Shown: piece by piece, positions 46,901 through 59,084 of the stretch | How the letters are laid out: each line of letters opens with the position of its first letter | How positions within the stretch are numbered: the stretch's first letter is position 1 | Assembly (NCBI RefSeq): GCF_030052815.1 | Contig: NC_079495.1 | Location: forward strand, 32,831,967 to 32,895,966 | DNA length: 64,000 nucleotides | Source of the DNA: Hevea brasiliensis | Lineage: Eukaryota; Streptophyta; Magnoliopsida; Malpighiales; Euphorbiaceae | Direction of reading: 5' to 3' | The notes under the pieces: model-generated | What the model was told of the DNA's origin: nothing | Databases searched by the model: none | Seen by the model: only the letters and a program-made list of their open reading frames with translations | Translations under genes and position numbers: made by a program

Positions 46901-49900
46901 ATTTAAACTCATTAAGTGGACAGAATTTCCACTAACCAAGTCACCTTCTTCAAACTTTGAAACCCATTGCCGAATTCAAATCTCTCTCTCCAAACTTCCA
47001 TAGCCAACTTTCATGCAAAGCTTAATCTCTCCCCTTTCATGCCATAAATCCAACAAGTCCCTTCATGAAAGTTTATCCTCACATCAAGAACAATCCTTGG
47101 GCAGCCATTAGGAGAGGAAAAAGTGGAGTTGTCAAGGGCAGCAAGGGTCACACATATGAGGTAAGTGCAAAGAACCCCCACCCTTCCTTCTTTAAAGTTG
47201 ATGAGCTTCATGAGGTGAGTTGAATTCTCTTGAAATTTAAGAGAAATGATAAGTCTACACTCCTTCTAATTTCTGGTAGCCTTGAGGAGAGCTAGGTTTA
47301 GATGGTTTTGAATGATTAAACTTGCTGAATGATGCTTGAGAGTGAATATAGACATGTATATAGGTTGAAATGTATGTATAATTGAAATTGAAAATTTATT
47401 AGGGTTTTAATGTTAAATTGGGGCTGTTTAATTATGATGAAATTTTGATGATGACTTGATGAAATTGAGACTATTTAATGAGTATTAGAAGTGCCAGGTA
47501 TGCTTATTTGGAGTTTGGAAGAAGGAGAATCGCCAAATTGGAAGTGCAAATTGTGTGCAGGTTGTGTGATTGATGAATGCAGTGTATAAATTAGGTTATA
47601 AGTGTAAAGTTGTGACTCCAATTGGTATGAGACCAATTGAAGGTGAAACTAGGCACAAAATGTGCCAACGTACATGAAGGAAGCTTGCCAAAATTCTGCT
47701 TGCAAGGTAGCTTGAAAAATGACCAATTCGGATTAAGAGCAATTGAAACCTGAAAACTGACCAATTGGGCAGCAGTTAGTGTTTAGGCCATAACTCACTC
47801 AAAACAGGTCCAATTGACCTGAAATTTTAACCATGAATAGTTAAGACCCATACCTAAAAGTCTTATGAAGACACCAAAGCCCAGAAATGACCATAAGCAA
47901 GTCAAATAGCTTGCACAATTTCGGGTCCAAAAACTGGCCGAACCAAAGTTGACCAAATTGACCTAAAATGACCTAATTTGATGCCATTTGACCAGCAATA
48001 GTAAAATGACCATAACTTGGTCTACATAACTCGGATTGACTTGAAATTTTGCCCTGCGTGCAATAAGACATAGATCTACAAGTTTGTAGTTTTGACCAAA
48101 ACCCGAAAACCGAGGGAACTAGGTCGTCCGGCTAGGTCAATCTAGTATCTCGAAATCCAGCAAGTTGCATTAAAATGCACTAAACAAGGAAATGAGTTTG
48201 GTAAAACGTACCAACCCTAAAACCCTATCGAATGTGACATATTAATGACACAAAAACCTAATTTACCTAAAACGCATCGAAGGTCGGTATATTAGGTGAT
48301 TAAGCAAATAATAGCCTTCAGTGAATTACTTATCGAACATTATCGTTAGAGACAATTTAATTTAGTACTGAAACACTTCAAATTGTGTTTCTCAGTTACC
48401 AAAGACTCAGGAAAAGGGAAGGAAACACTGAGTCCAGACTAGGAGACAGTCATCAGAGGCTTGTGCACAACTAGTTTTCAACTGATTTTACTCTGAATAA
48501 GATTTCATATGATTAATTGTATGTTATTGATTTAAATTGTGTTTGTGCACAATAAGTATTTCTTTTAAATTTTTCAATTGAAATAAATTATGATTATTTC
48601 TTTGTTATTATTTTAAATTATGTTTGTGCACAATATTTATTTCTTTTGAATTTTTCAATTGAAATAAATTATGATTATTTATAAGTTAATGTTTTAAATT
48701 TTGTCCGTGCACAATACTTTTATATTCACTGCTTTTACTAGCAAATTTATTTGGAGAAATGAGTTATGAATAATTTTTTATTGCTTTGGTTTTGGGAAGA
48801 TTATTTGGAAATTATTGTGTTTCCAACTTTGCAAATGGAAATTTTGAGATAAAATGTGATTTATGGTTTGTATGAAATATTATGATTTGAAATTGTTTTG
48901 ATTCACACTTGGCATGACACTGTTACTATGTTCCTCCTCCATTTATGGGGTGAGTGTGATATATTCCTCCCTCTTTGACTTATCAGTCTGGGGTGAGTGT
49001 GATTATGTTCCTCCCTCTTTGACTTTCCAGTCTGAGGTGAGTGTGGATGAGTACTCATTATATAGCTAGCTCCCTTGCTCATTGATTTCGATTAGTGGGG
49101 TTGTGATTGCTTTGTCGTGGTGTACAACGCGGCATTGATCGGAAATTTGTGTCATGGCTTAAGTTGTGAATGAATTGGCAACACTGTATTCTTAAATTAT
49201 TCGACTAAATTGTGTTGTTATGCGATTTGATAATTTGTGAAATGAAGTTTAAATTCTTATTGACATTTACTGTCTTTTGAATTTAACTATGTTTTGATTA
49301 CTGAGATTTATTGTGATATTGTGTTAAATTCCTTATGACAGTATTGTCTTGAATTTAACTATGGTTTTTAAATATCCACTATTTATTTGAATTATGAATT
49401 GTGATTTAAATTTGTATTTGGTTAATGTTGTGCACCACTGAGACATTGTCTCGAGGATAGCTTTATTCTTTGTCGCGAGTAGACAGCGCAGAGCGATAGA
49501 CTAGGTGCTAGTACCTCCAATGAGAGACTACCGGGTATAATGAGTATACCAATATTTTGTATTTTGTAATGTAATGTATGTTCACTGTATGCACATATTG
49601 TTGTTGGTTTTGAGCAGTTGTAAATAAAAATTGTACATTGAAGTTGTAAAATAATTATGAGTTATTTTGGCTTGTAAAAATTGTATTATATTTCTTTTAC
49701 CTCAGTCTTTGAAAAAAATCACTGTGGATTTGAGTTGAGATTTGGAAATCTATTGAAGTGCTTTTTACAGGTTTTCTGAAGAACTGTTTTATCCAAAATA
49801 CAGATGGCACTCTTCCAAAATTTTTACAGAAACTCCAAATAATTCAAATGTGTTAGTTCTATCACTTCAGTTCAAAAAGGTTTTTAACACCTGTAAATAG

Positions 49901-50041
49901 TGCTCACCACTGTAAAAGAAGTAAGAAAAGTTTTTAAAATCTCTTGTAGTGTATTTAATGGATTATCAGTAGACGGAGTTGGTAATTCATTAGGTATACT
50001 ACGGGATCATGTTATGCCCTACAGAGGGGTAGGGTGTGACA
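43994..50041 (+). repeat. Array LTR2, interrupted by an Angela-like solo LTR
   Basis: TGTAACACCCC to ...GTGTGACA, 6048 bp with a 2105-bp insertion (44165-46269) and its target duplication; without them about 3.94 kb, as in LTR1. It serves both as 3' LTR of unit 1 and 5' LTR of unit 2. Near 46345-46365 and 49450-49505 it differs from LTR4 at clustered CTG/CAG/CCG sites. Confidence 0.92.
44165..46269 (-). mobile_element. Angela/BARE-like copia solo LTR inside LTR2
   Basis: A 2105-bp insertion with TG...CA ends (TGAAGGAACGG to ...CATACTACTAACA), flanked by a perfect target duplication AGGTA (44160-44164 and 46270-46274). On the minus strand it opens TGTTAGTAGTATGCCCTAGA, like Angela/BARE-1 LTRs. 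It has no gag or pol and no internal repeat, so a solo LTR is the best reading; a small non-coding element cannot be excluded. It is homologous to 23276-25108. LTR1, LTR3 and LTR4 lack it. Confidence 0.85.
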
Positions 50042-50049
50042 TGTTTTAG

Positions 50050-50061
50050 TGGTATCAGAGC
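50050..50061 (+). other. Primer-binding site, unit 2
   Basis: TGGTATCAGAGC, eight bases after LTR2, same spacing as unit 1. Confidence 0.93.
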
Positions 50062-50231
50062 AAAGTTTTTAAATTCTGTTTTCACCTGTTACTTGAATAT
50101 TCTTTCTTCATAGTACAACTGCTCAATATCATTGTTTGATACATACAGTACATTACATTATAAATATGCACTAATGGGAGGAAATCTCCTTGTGTTATTA
50201 GTTTAGGAGATCTAAAATCCTCGAATTGACT

Positions 50232-51697
50232 ATGGAAGAGGGTGATCGTTCAGTCGATCAATCTATTGAGGCTGAGGTGCAAGGGGATGCCCCAGGCCTA
50301 CATAATGTCAGTGGTTCAGTTGCACCAGCCCCTGCGATCTGCAGATTTCTGCTCGATTCGCTCGTGAGATGGCTGCAATGTTTCAACAAATGGCTGGTAA
50401 TGTACCTACTCAAGTCCCAATACAGACACCAGTGGTACAACCACAGTCTCCTACTAGGCAGTATGACAAATTGATGAAGTATGGGGCTACAGAGTTTAAG
50501 GGGACAGTAGATCCTCTAGAAGCTGAACAATGGTTAGAGAGGATGGATAGGGTGTTCAAGAAGCTACATTGTACAGAGGAGCTCAGATTTGAATACTCAG
50601 TGTCCCTACTACAGGGGGATGCTTATGACTGGTGGAAAACCATTCCCCACAGTCTGGTAGAACCTGCAGTGCTAACATGGAATGACTTTCTCAGGGAATT
50701 CAGATAGAAATATGTCCCTGATGCTTATGTAGACCAGAAGTTACAAGAATTCCTAAGTCTGAAACAGGGGAACAGATCAGTGGCTGAGTATGAAAGAGAA
50801 TTTTCCCGCCTGAGCCATTATGGAGTAAGTTTACTTGCTACCAGCAGGGAGAGATGCAAGAGGTTTAAAACTGGCTTGAAGCCCAATATCATACTACAAG
50901 TAGTCGGCTTCAAACACACTAACTTCTCTGAAATTATTTCTCAAGCTCTAGAGTTAGAAAGAATTGAGTCTGAAGCCGTTCCTGAGAAAAAGAAATCAGA
51001 GAAGACAGAGAAAGAGGGAAAATCAGTAGAACAGAGTTCCAGTGGTTCCACTGGAAAGAGGAAGAACTATGAGGGACACAGCAGAGGTGGCAAGAAGTCT
51101 GGTAGGGGAAGACATTCAGGACAGAAACCTCCTCTATCTGGTCAGCAGAGTACCGGAGGTTCCTACCATTCCCGCCAATGTGAAAGTTGTGGAAGATATC
51201 ATGGTGGGATATGCTATAAGGCTATTGGAGCCTATTATAACTGTGGAGGCACAGGACATTTTGCCAAGGACTGCACCAGTAGTCGCAGAGTTGGACCACC
51301 TTCTACTACTGCAGAAGGGTCAGTCCAGAGCCCTGTCACTAGAAGTTCACAACCACCCAGCAAAGGTTGAGGCAGGGGTAGAGGTAGCCCAGCAGGCAGC
51401 CAAGGTACAACGAAACATTCAGAGCAAGACAGTGCTCCGGTCAGAGTCTATGCAATGAGACAGAGGGAAGAGGCCGAGACATCTGATGTTGTGGCTGGTA
51501 CCTTCTCAACTTTTAACCAAGATGTGTTTGTGTTATTTGATCCGGGTTCTACCCATTTTTATGTGAGTGCTAGCATCATTGATTGCATTGCTATTCCATG
51601 TACAAAAATGGACTTTGAGGTCCTAGTAACAAGTCTGCTAGGACAGGAGGTCAGGGAAATAAATTTTGATGCATTAGTGATTAGTCCTTTAGGATAG
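50232..51697 (+). pseudogene. Gag plus partial protease, unit 2 (best-preserved copy)
   Basis: ATG at 50232. One frame shift lies near 50335, after which a long frame runs from 50369: QYDKLMKYGATEFKG, GDAYDWWKTIPHSL, VLTWNDFLREF, then a TAG at 50705-50707 where unit 1 implies CAG. It continues VAEYEREFSRLSHYG, RCKRFKTGLKPNI and a Lys/Glu-rich linker. Knuckles: CESCGRYHGGIC and YYNCGGTGHFAKDC; the first Cys of the second knuckle is Tyr, which should weaken zinc binding. A TGA at 51368-51370 precedes RGRGS. Protease start VLFDPGSTHFYVS with the active Asp, ending ISPLG at 51697. Capsid and nucleocapsid parts package RNA in this family; there is no polymerase. Confidence 0.88.
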
Positions 51698-52612
51698 GGA
51701 TTGTGATAATAAGTGAAATCAGTTTTGGAAGAGTTTATCGGCGAAAAGTATTTCCTGACACACCATAAATTATAAAGCTAATTGGCGAGCCTATTTAATG
51801 TAAAGCAAGAGGACGTAAAAGTAAGTTACAGTAATAGAATTGCTCTAGATGAAGGCAGAGATGTTACTGTTAGTAATTGTTAATGGATATTGTAATCAAA
51901 ATAAGTTCGGATATCAGTGAATTCGAAAAGGATAAAGGATAGGATAGTTTGATCTATTGGGATGTATTGTAGTAACTATGCAATGTTCTTGATTGTTTAT
52001 ACTGTAAACTGCGGATTATAGTACTAACTTGAGATTATTGAGTAGAGCTACGTACAACCTGATAGTACACCTAAATGAGGATAGTTGCCAACGGAATCTG
52101 TTTTTGTATAGTTATGCCAGGACATAATTTAATTGTTAGAAGTAAGTTTGAAAATCCTACTTAGGGATCTAAAACTCAAAAGTTAGAATATCGAAAGGTT
52201 ATAGTTCGGTACAAAAGAAAGTAAGTTATAAAATATTGACGGATAAAAAGAGTTATGGAAGTAGAGATTTGAATAGTTGATTCATATATAACAAAGAAAT
52301 ATTATGAATGTGAGGAAGACTATGGACCAGAATGGTCAGAGGACCAATGACTGATGAATGATTCTAACATGACCTCAAGGGTCATTCAAGAAGCAACGTG
52401 AACCGAAATATTAGACAGCATAATAGTAAGAGGAGATTGGTGTTATCCAAACAAATTAAACATTGTATTAGATTATTAAAAGTCTTATACAAATTTGAGA
52501 AAAAAAAAAGATTATACGATCATATAGAAAGGAGAAAATAAACGTATGACTATTGTAAGATGGCTATCGGGTAAAATTTCGTGGACGAAATTTATTTAAG
52601 GGGGGGGAGAAT
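51698..52612 (+). other. Non-coding 3' part of body 2 with polypurine tract
   Basis: Same sequence as 43082-43993 with few changes. Polypurine tract at 52598-52612 (AAGGGGGGGGAGAAT, one G longer than in units 1 and 3). No ORF of note. Confidence 0.8.
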
Positions 52613-55600
52613 TGTAACACCCCTAAATTTGGTAGTGCGTTCTACTGTTCCGGTGACCAGTGTTGTCCGGACAGCTAGGATTCCTAGAACTACACTTCGT
52701 TATGAGTGAGGAGACATAAAATAATGAAATACAAGAAAAGAAAATACAAGAAAAACAAAGGAAAAATAATAGCAAAGAAAGGTAACCAAGTTAAGCGAGC
52801 CGAGAACCCTAGCGATGGGTGACCGCACCGGGAAGTCACGGCGTGGACCGTTGACTAGCTACTGACTTTGGAAACACGGAAAATATTTTTAGGACTCAAA
52901 TAAATATTTATTGAAGTATAAATATCATTAGAAATATCAAAGAAAAATTAATTAATTAGTGCAAAGAAAAGTGAGAAATCGAAAAACGGATAAAACCGAT
53001 TATTCTGAAAAATCTGAATGCAACCGACAGGGGACATTGTGGTCATTTGACATCCCGAGTTGTCTTTTGACCTAAATGTCCATTAAAAATAAATAATATT
53101 ATACTTGGAAAATGTCAAAGAAAAATTAGTAAGTCAATATAAATAAAAATGAAAATTTAGAAATCGATGGGTCAAGGATTTAATCGGTAACACTAAAAAT
53201 TTCGAAATACAAACCAAATAAGGGCAATTTGGTCAATTGATACCCCGAGTTGACTTTTGACTTAAATTTCCATGAAAAATTAGTAGTGTTAAAAATTTAA
53301 TAATGCAAAAAAAAAAATTTTGAAGTCAAATGTGTGGAGAAATTAAGAGGAATTAAGGGTAAAATGTGGAATAATTAAAAATTTACATTATTTAAATGTT
53401 AATTATGTTAGTGGAGCACTATGGATTATTTAAACTCATTAAGTGGACAGAATTTCCACTAACCAAGTCACCTTCTTCAACCTTTGAAACCCATTGCCGA
53501 ATTCAAATCTCTCTCTCCAAACTTCCATAGCCAACTTTCATGCAAAGCTTAATCTCTCCCCTTTCATGCCATAAATCCAACAAGTCCCTTCATGAAAGTT
53601 TATCCTCACATCAAGAACAATCCTTGGGCAGCCATTAGGAGAGGAAAAAGTGGAGTTGTCAAGGGCAGCAAGGGTCACACATATGAGGTAAGTGCAAAGA
53701 ACCCCCACCCTTCCTTCTTTAAAGTTGATGAGCTTCATGAGGTGAGTTGAATTCTCTTGAAATTTAAGAGAAATGATAAGTCTACACTCCTTCTAATTTC
53801 TGGTAGCCTTGAGGAGAGCTAGGTTTAGATGGTTTTGAATGATTAAACTTGCTGAATGATGCTTGAGAGTGAATATAGACATGTATATAGGTTGAAATGT
53901 ATGTATAATTGAAATTGAAAATTTATTAGGGTTTTAATGTTAAATTGGGGCTCTTTAATTTTGATGAAATTTTGATGATGACTTGATGAAATTGAGACTA
54001 TTTAATGAGTATTAGAAGTGCCAGGTATGCTTATTTGGAGTTTGGAAGAAGGAGAATTGCCAAATTGGAAGTGCAAATTGTGTGCAGGTTGTGTGATTGA
54101 TGAATGCAGTGTATAAATTAGGTTATAAGTGTAAAGTTGTGACTCCAATTGGTATGAGACCAATTGGAGGTGAAACTAGGCACAAAATGTGCCAACGTAC
54201 ATGAAGGAAGCTTGCCAAAATTCTGCTTGCAAGGTAGCTTGAAAAATGACCAATTCGGATTAAGAGCAATTGAAACCTGAAAACTGACCAATTGGGCAGC
54301 AGTTAGTGTTTAGGCCATAACTCACTCAAAACAGGTCCAATTGACCTGAAATTTTAACCATGAATAGTTAAGACGCATACCTAAAAGTCTTATGAAGACA
54401 CCAAAGCCCAGAAATGACCATAAGCAAGTCAAATAGCTTGCACAATTTCGGGTCCAAAAACTGGCCGAACCAAAGTTGACCAAATTGACCTAAAATGACC
54501 TAATTTGATGCCATTTGACCAGCAATAGTAAAATGACCATAACTTGGTCTACATAACTCGGATTGACTTGAAATTTTGCCCTGCGTGCAATAAGACTTAG
54601 ATCTACAAGTTTGTAGTTTTGACCAAAACCGAGCGAGGAACTAGGTCGTCGGCTAGGTCAATCTAGTATCTCGAAATCCAGCAAGTTGCATTAAAATGCA
54701 CTAAACAAGGAAATGAGTTTGGTAAAACGTACCAACCCTAAAACCCTATCGAATGTGACATATTAATGACACAAAAACCTAATTTACCTAAAACGCATCG
54801 AAGGTCGGTATATTAGGTGATTAAGCAAATAATAGCCTTCAATGAATTACTTATCGAACATTATCGTTAGAGACAATTTAATTTAGTACTGAAACACTTC
54901 AAATTGTGTTTCTCAGTTACCAAAGACTCAGGAAAAGGGAAGGAAACACTGAGTCCAGACTAGGAGACAGTCATCAGAGGCTTGTGCACAACTAGTTTTC
55001 AACTGATTTTACTCTGAATAAGATTTCATATGATTAATTGTATGTTATTGATTTAAATTGTGTTTGTGCACAATAAGTATTTCTTTTAAAATTTTCAATT
55101 GAAATAAATTATGATTATTTCTTTGTTATTATTTTAAATTATGTTTGTGCACAATATTTATTTCTTTTGAATTTTTCAATTGAAATAAATTACGATTATT
55201 TATAAGTTAATGTTTTAAATTGTGTCCGTGCACAATACTTTTATATTCACTGCTTTTACTAGCAAATTTATTTGGAGAAATGAGTTATGAATAATTTTTT
55301 ATTGCTTTGGTTTTGGGAATATTATTTAGAAATTATTGTGTTGCCAACTTTGTAAATGTAAATTTTGAGATAAAATGTGATTTATGGTTTGTATGAAATA
55401 TTATGATTTGAAATTGTTTTGATTCACACTTGGCATGACACTGTTACTATGTTCCTCCTCCATTTATGGGGTGAGTGTGATATATTCCTCCCTCTTTGAC
55501 TTATCAGTCTGGGGTGAGTGTGATTATGTTCCTCCCTCTTTGACTTTCCAGTCTGAGGTGAGTGTGGATGAGTACTCATTATATAGCTAGCTCCCTTCCT

Positions 55601-56558
55601 CATTGATTTCGATTAATGGAGTTGTGATTGCTTTGTCGTGGTGTACAACGCGGCATTGATCGGAAATTTGTGTCATGGCTTAAGTTGTGAATGAATTGGC
55701 AACACTATATTCTTAAATTATTCGACTAAATTGTGTTGTTATGCGATTTGATAATTTGTGAAATGAAGTTTAAATTCTTATTGACATTTACTGTCTTTTG
55801 AATTTAACTATGTTTTGATTACTGAGATTTATTGTGATATTGTGTTAAATTCCTTAAGACAGTATTGTCTTGAATTTAACTATGGTTTTTAAATATCCAC
55901 TATTTATTTGAATTATGAATTGTGATTTAAATTTGTATTTGGTTAATGTTGTGCACCACTGAGACATTGTCTCAAATGATAGCTTTATTCTTTGTCGCGA
56001 GTAGGCAGACAGACAGGCAGCAGACTAGGTCGCTAGTACCTCCAATGAGAGACTACAAGTATAATGAGTATACCAATATTTTGTATTTTGTAATGTAATG
56101 TATGTTCCTTTGTATGCACATATTGTTGTTGGTTTTGAGCGATTGTAAATAAAAATTGTACATTGAAGTTGTAAAATAATTATGAGTTATTTTGGCTTGT
56201 AAAAATTGTATTATATTTCTTTTACCTCGATCTTTGAAAAAATCACTGTGGATTTGAGTTGAGATTTGGAAATCTATTGAAGTGCTTTTTACGAGTTTTA
56301 CAAGAACTGCTTTATCCAAAATACAGATGGCACTCTTCCAAAATTTTCTGAAACTCCAAATAATTCAAATGTGTTAGTTCTATCACTTGATTCAAAAAGG
56401 TTTTTAACACTGTAAATAGTGCTCACCAGTAAAAGAAGTAAGAAAAGTTTTTAAAATCCCTTGTAGTGTATTTAATGGATTATCGATGAAGCGGAGTTGG
56501 TAATTCATTAGGTATACTCTGGGATCATGTTATGCCCTACAGAGGGTAGGGTGTGACA
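52613..56558 (+). repeat. Array LTR3 (3946 bp)
   Basis: TGTAACACCCCTAAATTTGG to ...GTGTGACA. It shares with LTR2, against LTR1 and LTR4, AACGTACATGAAGG near 54190 and CTTGAAATTTTGCCCTGCG near 54570, so it is closest to LTR2. Clustered small differences near 52855-52880, 52998-53040, 54625-54650 and 56290-56575 fall largely on CAG, CTG or CCG sites. Confidence 0.92.
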
Positions 56559-56566
56559 TGTTTTAG

Positions 56567-56577
56567 TGGTATCGAGC
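56567..56577 (+). other. Primer-binding site, unit 3 (one base short)
   Basis: TGGTATCGAGC: the A of CAG is missing compared with units 1 and 2. Either a real deletion that weakens primer pairing or a sequence error at a CAG site. Confidence 0.85.
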
Positions 56578-56748
56578 AAAGTTTTTAAATTCTGTTTTCA
56601 CTGTTACTTGAATATTCTTTCTTCATAGTACAAGCGCCGTCAATATCATTGTTTGATACATACAGTACATTACATTATAAATATGCACTAATGGGAGGAA
56701 ATCTCCTTGTGTTATTAGTTTAGGAGATCTAAAATCCTCGAATTGACT

Positions 56749-58170
56749 ATGGAAGAGGGTGATCGTTCAGTCGATCAATCTATTGAGGCTGAGGTGCAAG
56801 GATGCCCAGGCCTACATAATGTCGGTGGTTGATTGCACCACCTGCGATCATGATTTCTGCTCGATTCGCTCGTGAGATGGTCGCAATGTTTCAACAAATG
56901 GCTGGTAATGTACCTACTCAAGTCCCAATACAGACACCAGTGGTACAATCACAGTCTCCTACTAGGCAGTATGACAAATTGATGAAGTATGGGGCTACAG
57001 AGTTTAAGGGGACGATAGATCCTCTAGAAGTGAACAATGGTTAGAGAGGATGGATAGGGTGTTCAAGAAGCTACATTATGCAGAGGAGCTCGATTTGAAT
57101 ACTCGGTGTCCCTACTACGGGGATGCTTATGGTAGTGGAAAACCATTCCCCACGATCAGTAGAACTGCGGTGCTAACATGGAATGACTTTCTCGAGAATT
57201 GAGAGAAATATGTCACGATGCTTATGTAGACCGAAGTTACAAGAATTCCTAAGTCCAAACAGGGGAACAGATCAGTGGCTGAGTATGAAAGAGAATTTTC
57301 CCGGCTGAGCAATTATGGAGTAAGTTTACTTGCTACCAGCAGGGAGAGATGCAAGAGGATTAAAACTGGCTTGAAGCCCAATATCATACTACAAGTAGTC
57401 GTCTTCAAACACACTAACTTCACTGAAATTATTTCTCAAGCTCTAGAGTTAGAAAGAATTGAGTCTGAAGCCGTTCCTGAGAAAAAGAAATCAGAGAAGA
57501 CAGAGAAAGAGGAAAATCGGTGAAACGAGTTCCGGTGGTTCCACCGGAAGAGGAAGAACTATGAGGACACAGCAGAGGTGGCAAGAAGTGCAGTAGGGAA
57601 GACATTGAGGGCGAAACCTCCTCTATCCGGTCACAGTGATCTGGAGGTTCCTACCATTCCCGCCAATGTGAAAGTTGTGGAAGATATCATGGTGGGATAT
57701 GCTATAAGGCTATTGGAGCCTATTATAACTGTGAAGGCACAGGACATTTTGCCAAGGACTGCACCAGTAGTCGCAGAGTTGGACCACCTTCTACTACTGC
57801 AGAAGGTCGGTCGAGCCACATCACTAGAAATTCACAACCACCCAGAGAGGTAGAGGCGGGGGTAGAGGTAGCCAAGGCAAACAAGGTACAATGAAACATT
57901 GAGCAAGACGATTGCTCGGTCGAGTCTATGCAATGAGACAGAGGAAGAGGCCGAGACATCGATGTTGTGGCTGGTACCTTCTCAACTTTTAACCAAGATG
58001 TGTTTGTGTTATTTGATCCGGGTTCTACCCATTTTTATGTAAGTGCTAGCATCATTGATTGCATTGCTATTCCATGTACAAAAATGGACTTTGAGGTCCT
58101 AGTAACAAGTGCTAGGGACAGAGGTCGAGAAATAAATTTTGATGCATTAGAGATAAGTCCTTTAGGATAG
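56749..58170 (+). pseudogene. Gag plus partial protease, unit 3 (many small indels)
   Basis: ATG at 56749. The same protein as unit 2 in pieces: QYDKLMKYGATEFKG (56963 on), VAEYEREFSRLSNYG (57275 on), a knuckle with YYNCEGTGHFAKDC near 57720-57765 (first Cys is Tyr as in unit 2, and Gly to Glu), protease start VLFDPGSTHFYVS, ending ISPLG with TAG 58168-58170. At least ten 1-3-bp gaps relative to unit 2 lie at CAG, CTG, CCG or runs next to them. Confidence 0.85.
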
Positions 58171-59084
58171 GGATTGTGATAATAAGTGAAATCAGTTTTG
58201 GAAGAGTTTATCGGCGAAAAGTATTTCCTGACACACCATAAATTATAAAGCTAATTGGCGAGCCTATTTAATGTAAAGCAAGAGGACGTAAAAGTAAGTT
58301 ACAGTAATAGAATTGCTCTAGATGAAGGCAGAGATGTTACTGTTAGTAATTGTTAATGGATATTGTAATCAGAATAAGTTCGGATATCAGTGAATTCGAA
58401 AAGGATAAAGGATAGGATAGTTTGATCTATTGGGATGTATTGTAGTAACTATGCAATGTTCTTGATTGTTTATACTGTAAACTGCGGATTATAGTACTAA
58501 CTTGAGATTATTGTGTAGAGCTACGTACTACCTGATAGTACACCTAAATGAGGATAGTTGCCAACGGAATCTATTTTTGTATAGTTATGCCAGGACATAA
58601 TTTAATTGTTAGAAGTAAGTTTGAAAATCCTACTTAGGGATCTAAAACTCAAAAGTTAGAATATCGAAAGGTTATAGTTCGGTACAAAAGAAAGTAAGTT
58701 ATAAAATATTGACGGATAAAAAGAGTTATGTAAGTAGAGATTTGAATAGTTGATTCATATATAACAAAGAAATATTATGAATGTGAGGAAGACTATGGAC
58801 CAGAATGGTCAGAGGACCAATGACTGATGAATGATTCTAACATGACCTCAAGGGTCATTCAAGAAGCAACGTGAACCGAAATATTAGACAGCATAATAGT
58901 AAGAGGAGATTGGTGTTATCCAAACAAATTAAACATTGTATTAGATTATTAAAAGTCTTATACAAATTTGAGAAAAAAAAAAGATTATACGATCATATAG
59001 AAAGGAGAAAATAAACGTATGACTATTGTAAGATGGCTATCGGGTAAAATTTCGTGGACGAAATTTATTTAAGGGGGGGAGAAT
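58171..59084 (+). other. Non-coding 3' part of body 3 with polypurine tract
   Basis: Nearly the same as 51698-52612, polypurine tract 59071-59084. Unlike the gag part of this unit, it shows few small gaps. Confidence 0.8.

Noticed and set aside
47011..47211. 66-codon minus-strand ORF repeated at 53538-53738 and 60016-60216
   Set aside because: It lies at the same place in LTR2, LTR3 and LTR4 and is the same DNA copied; it is antisense to the LTR and lacks protein features.
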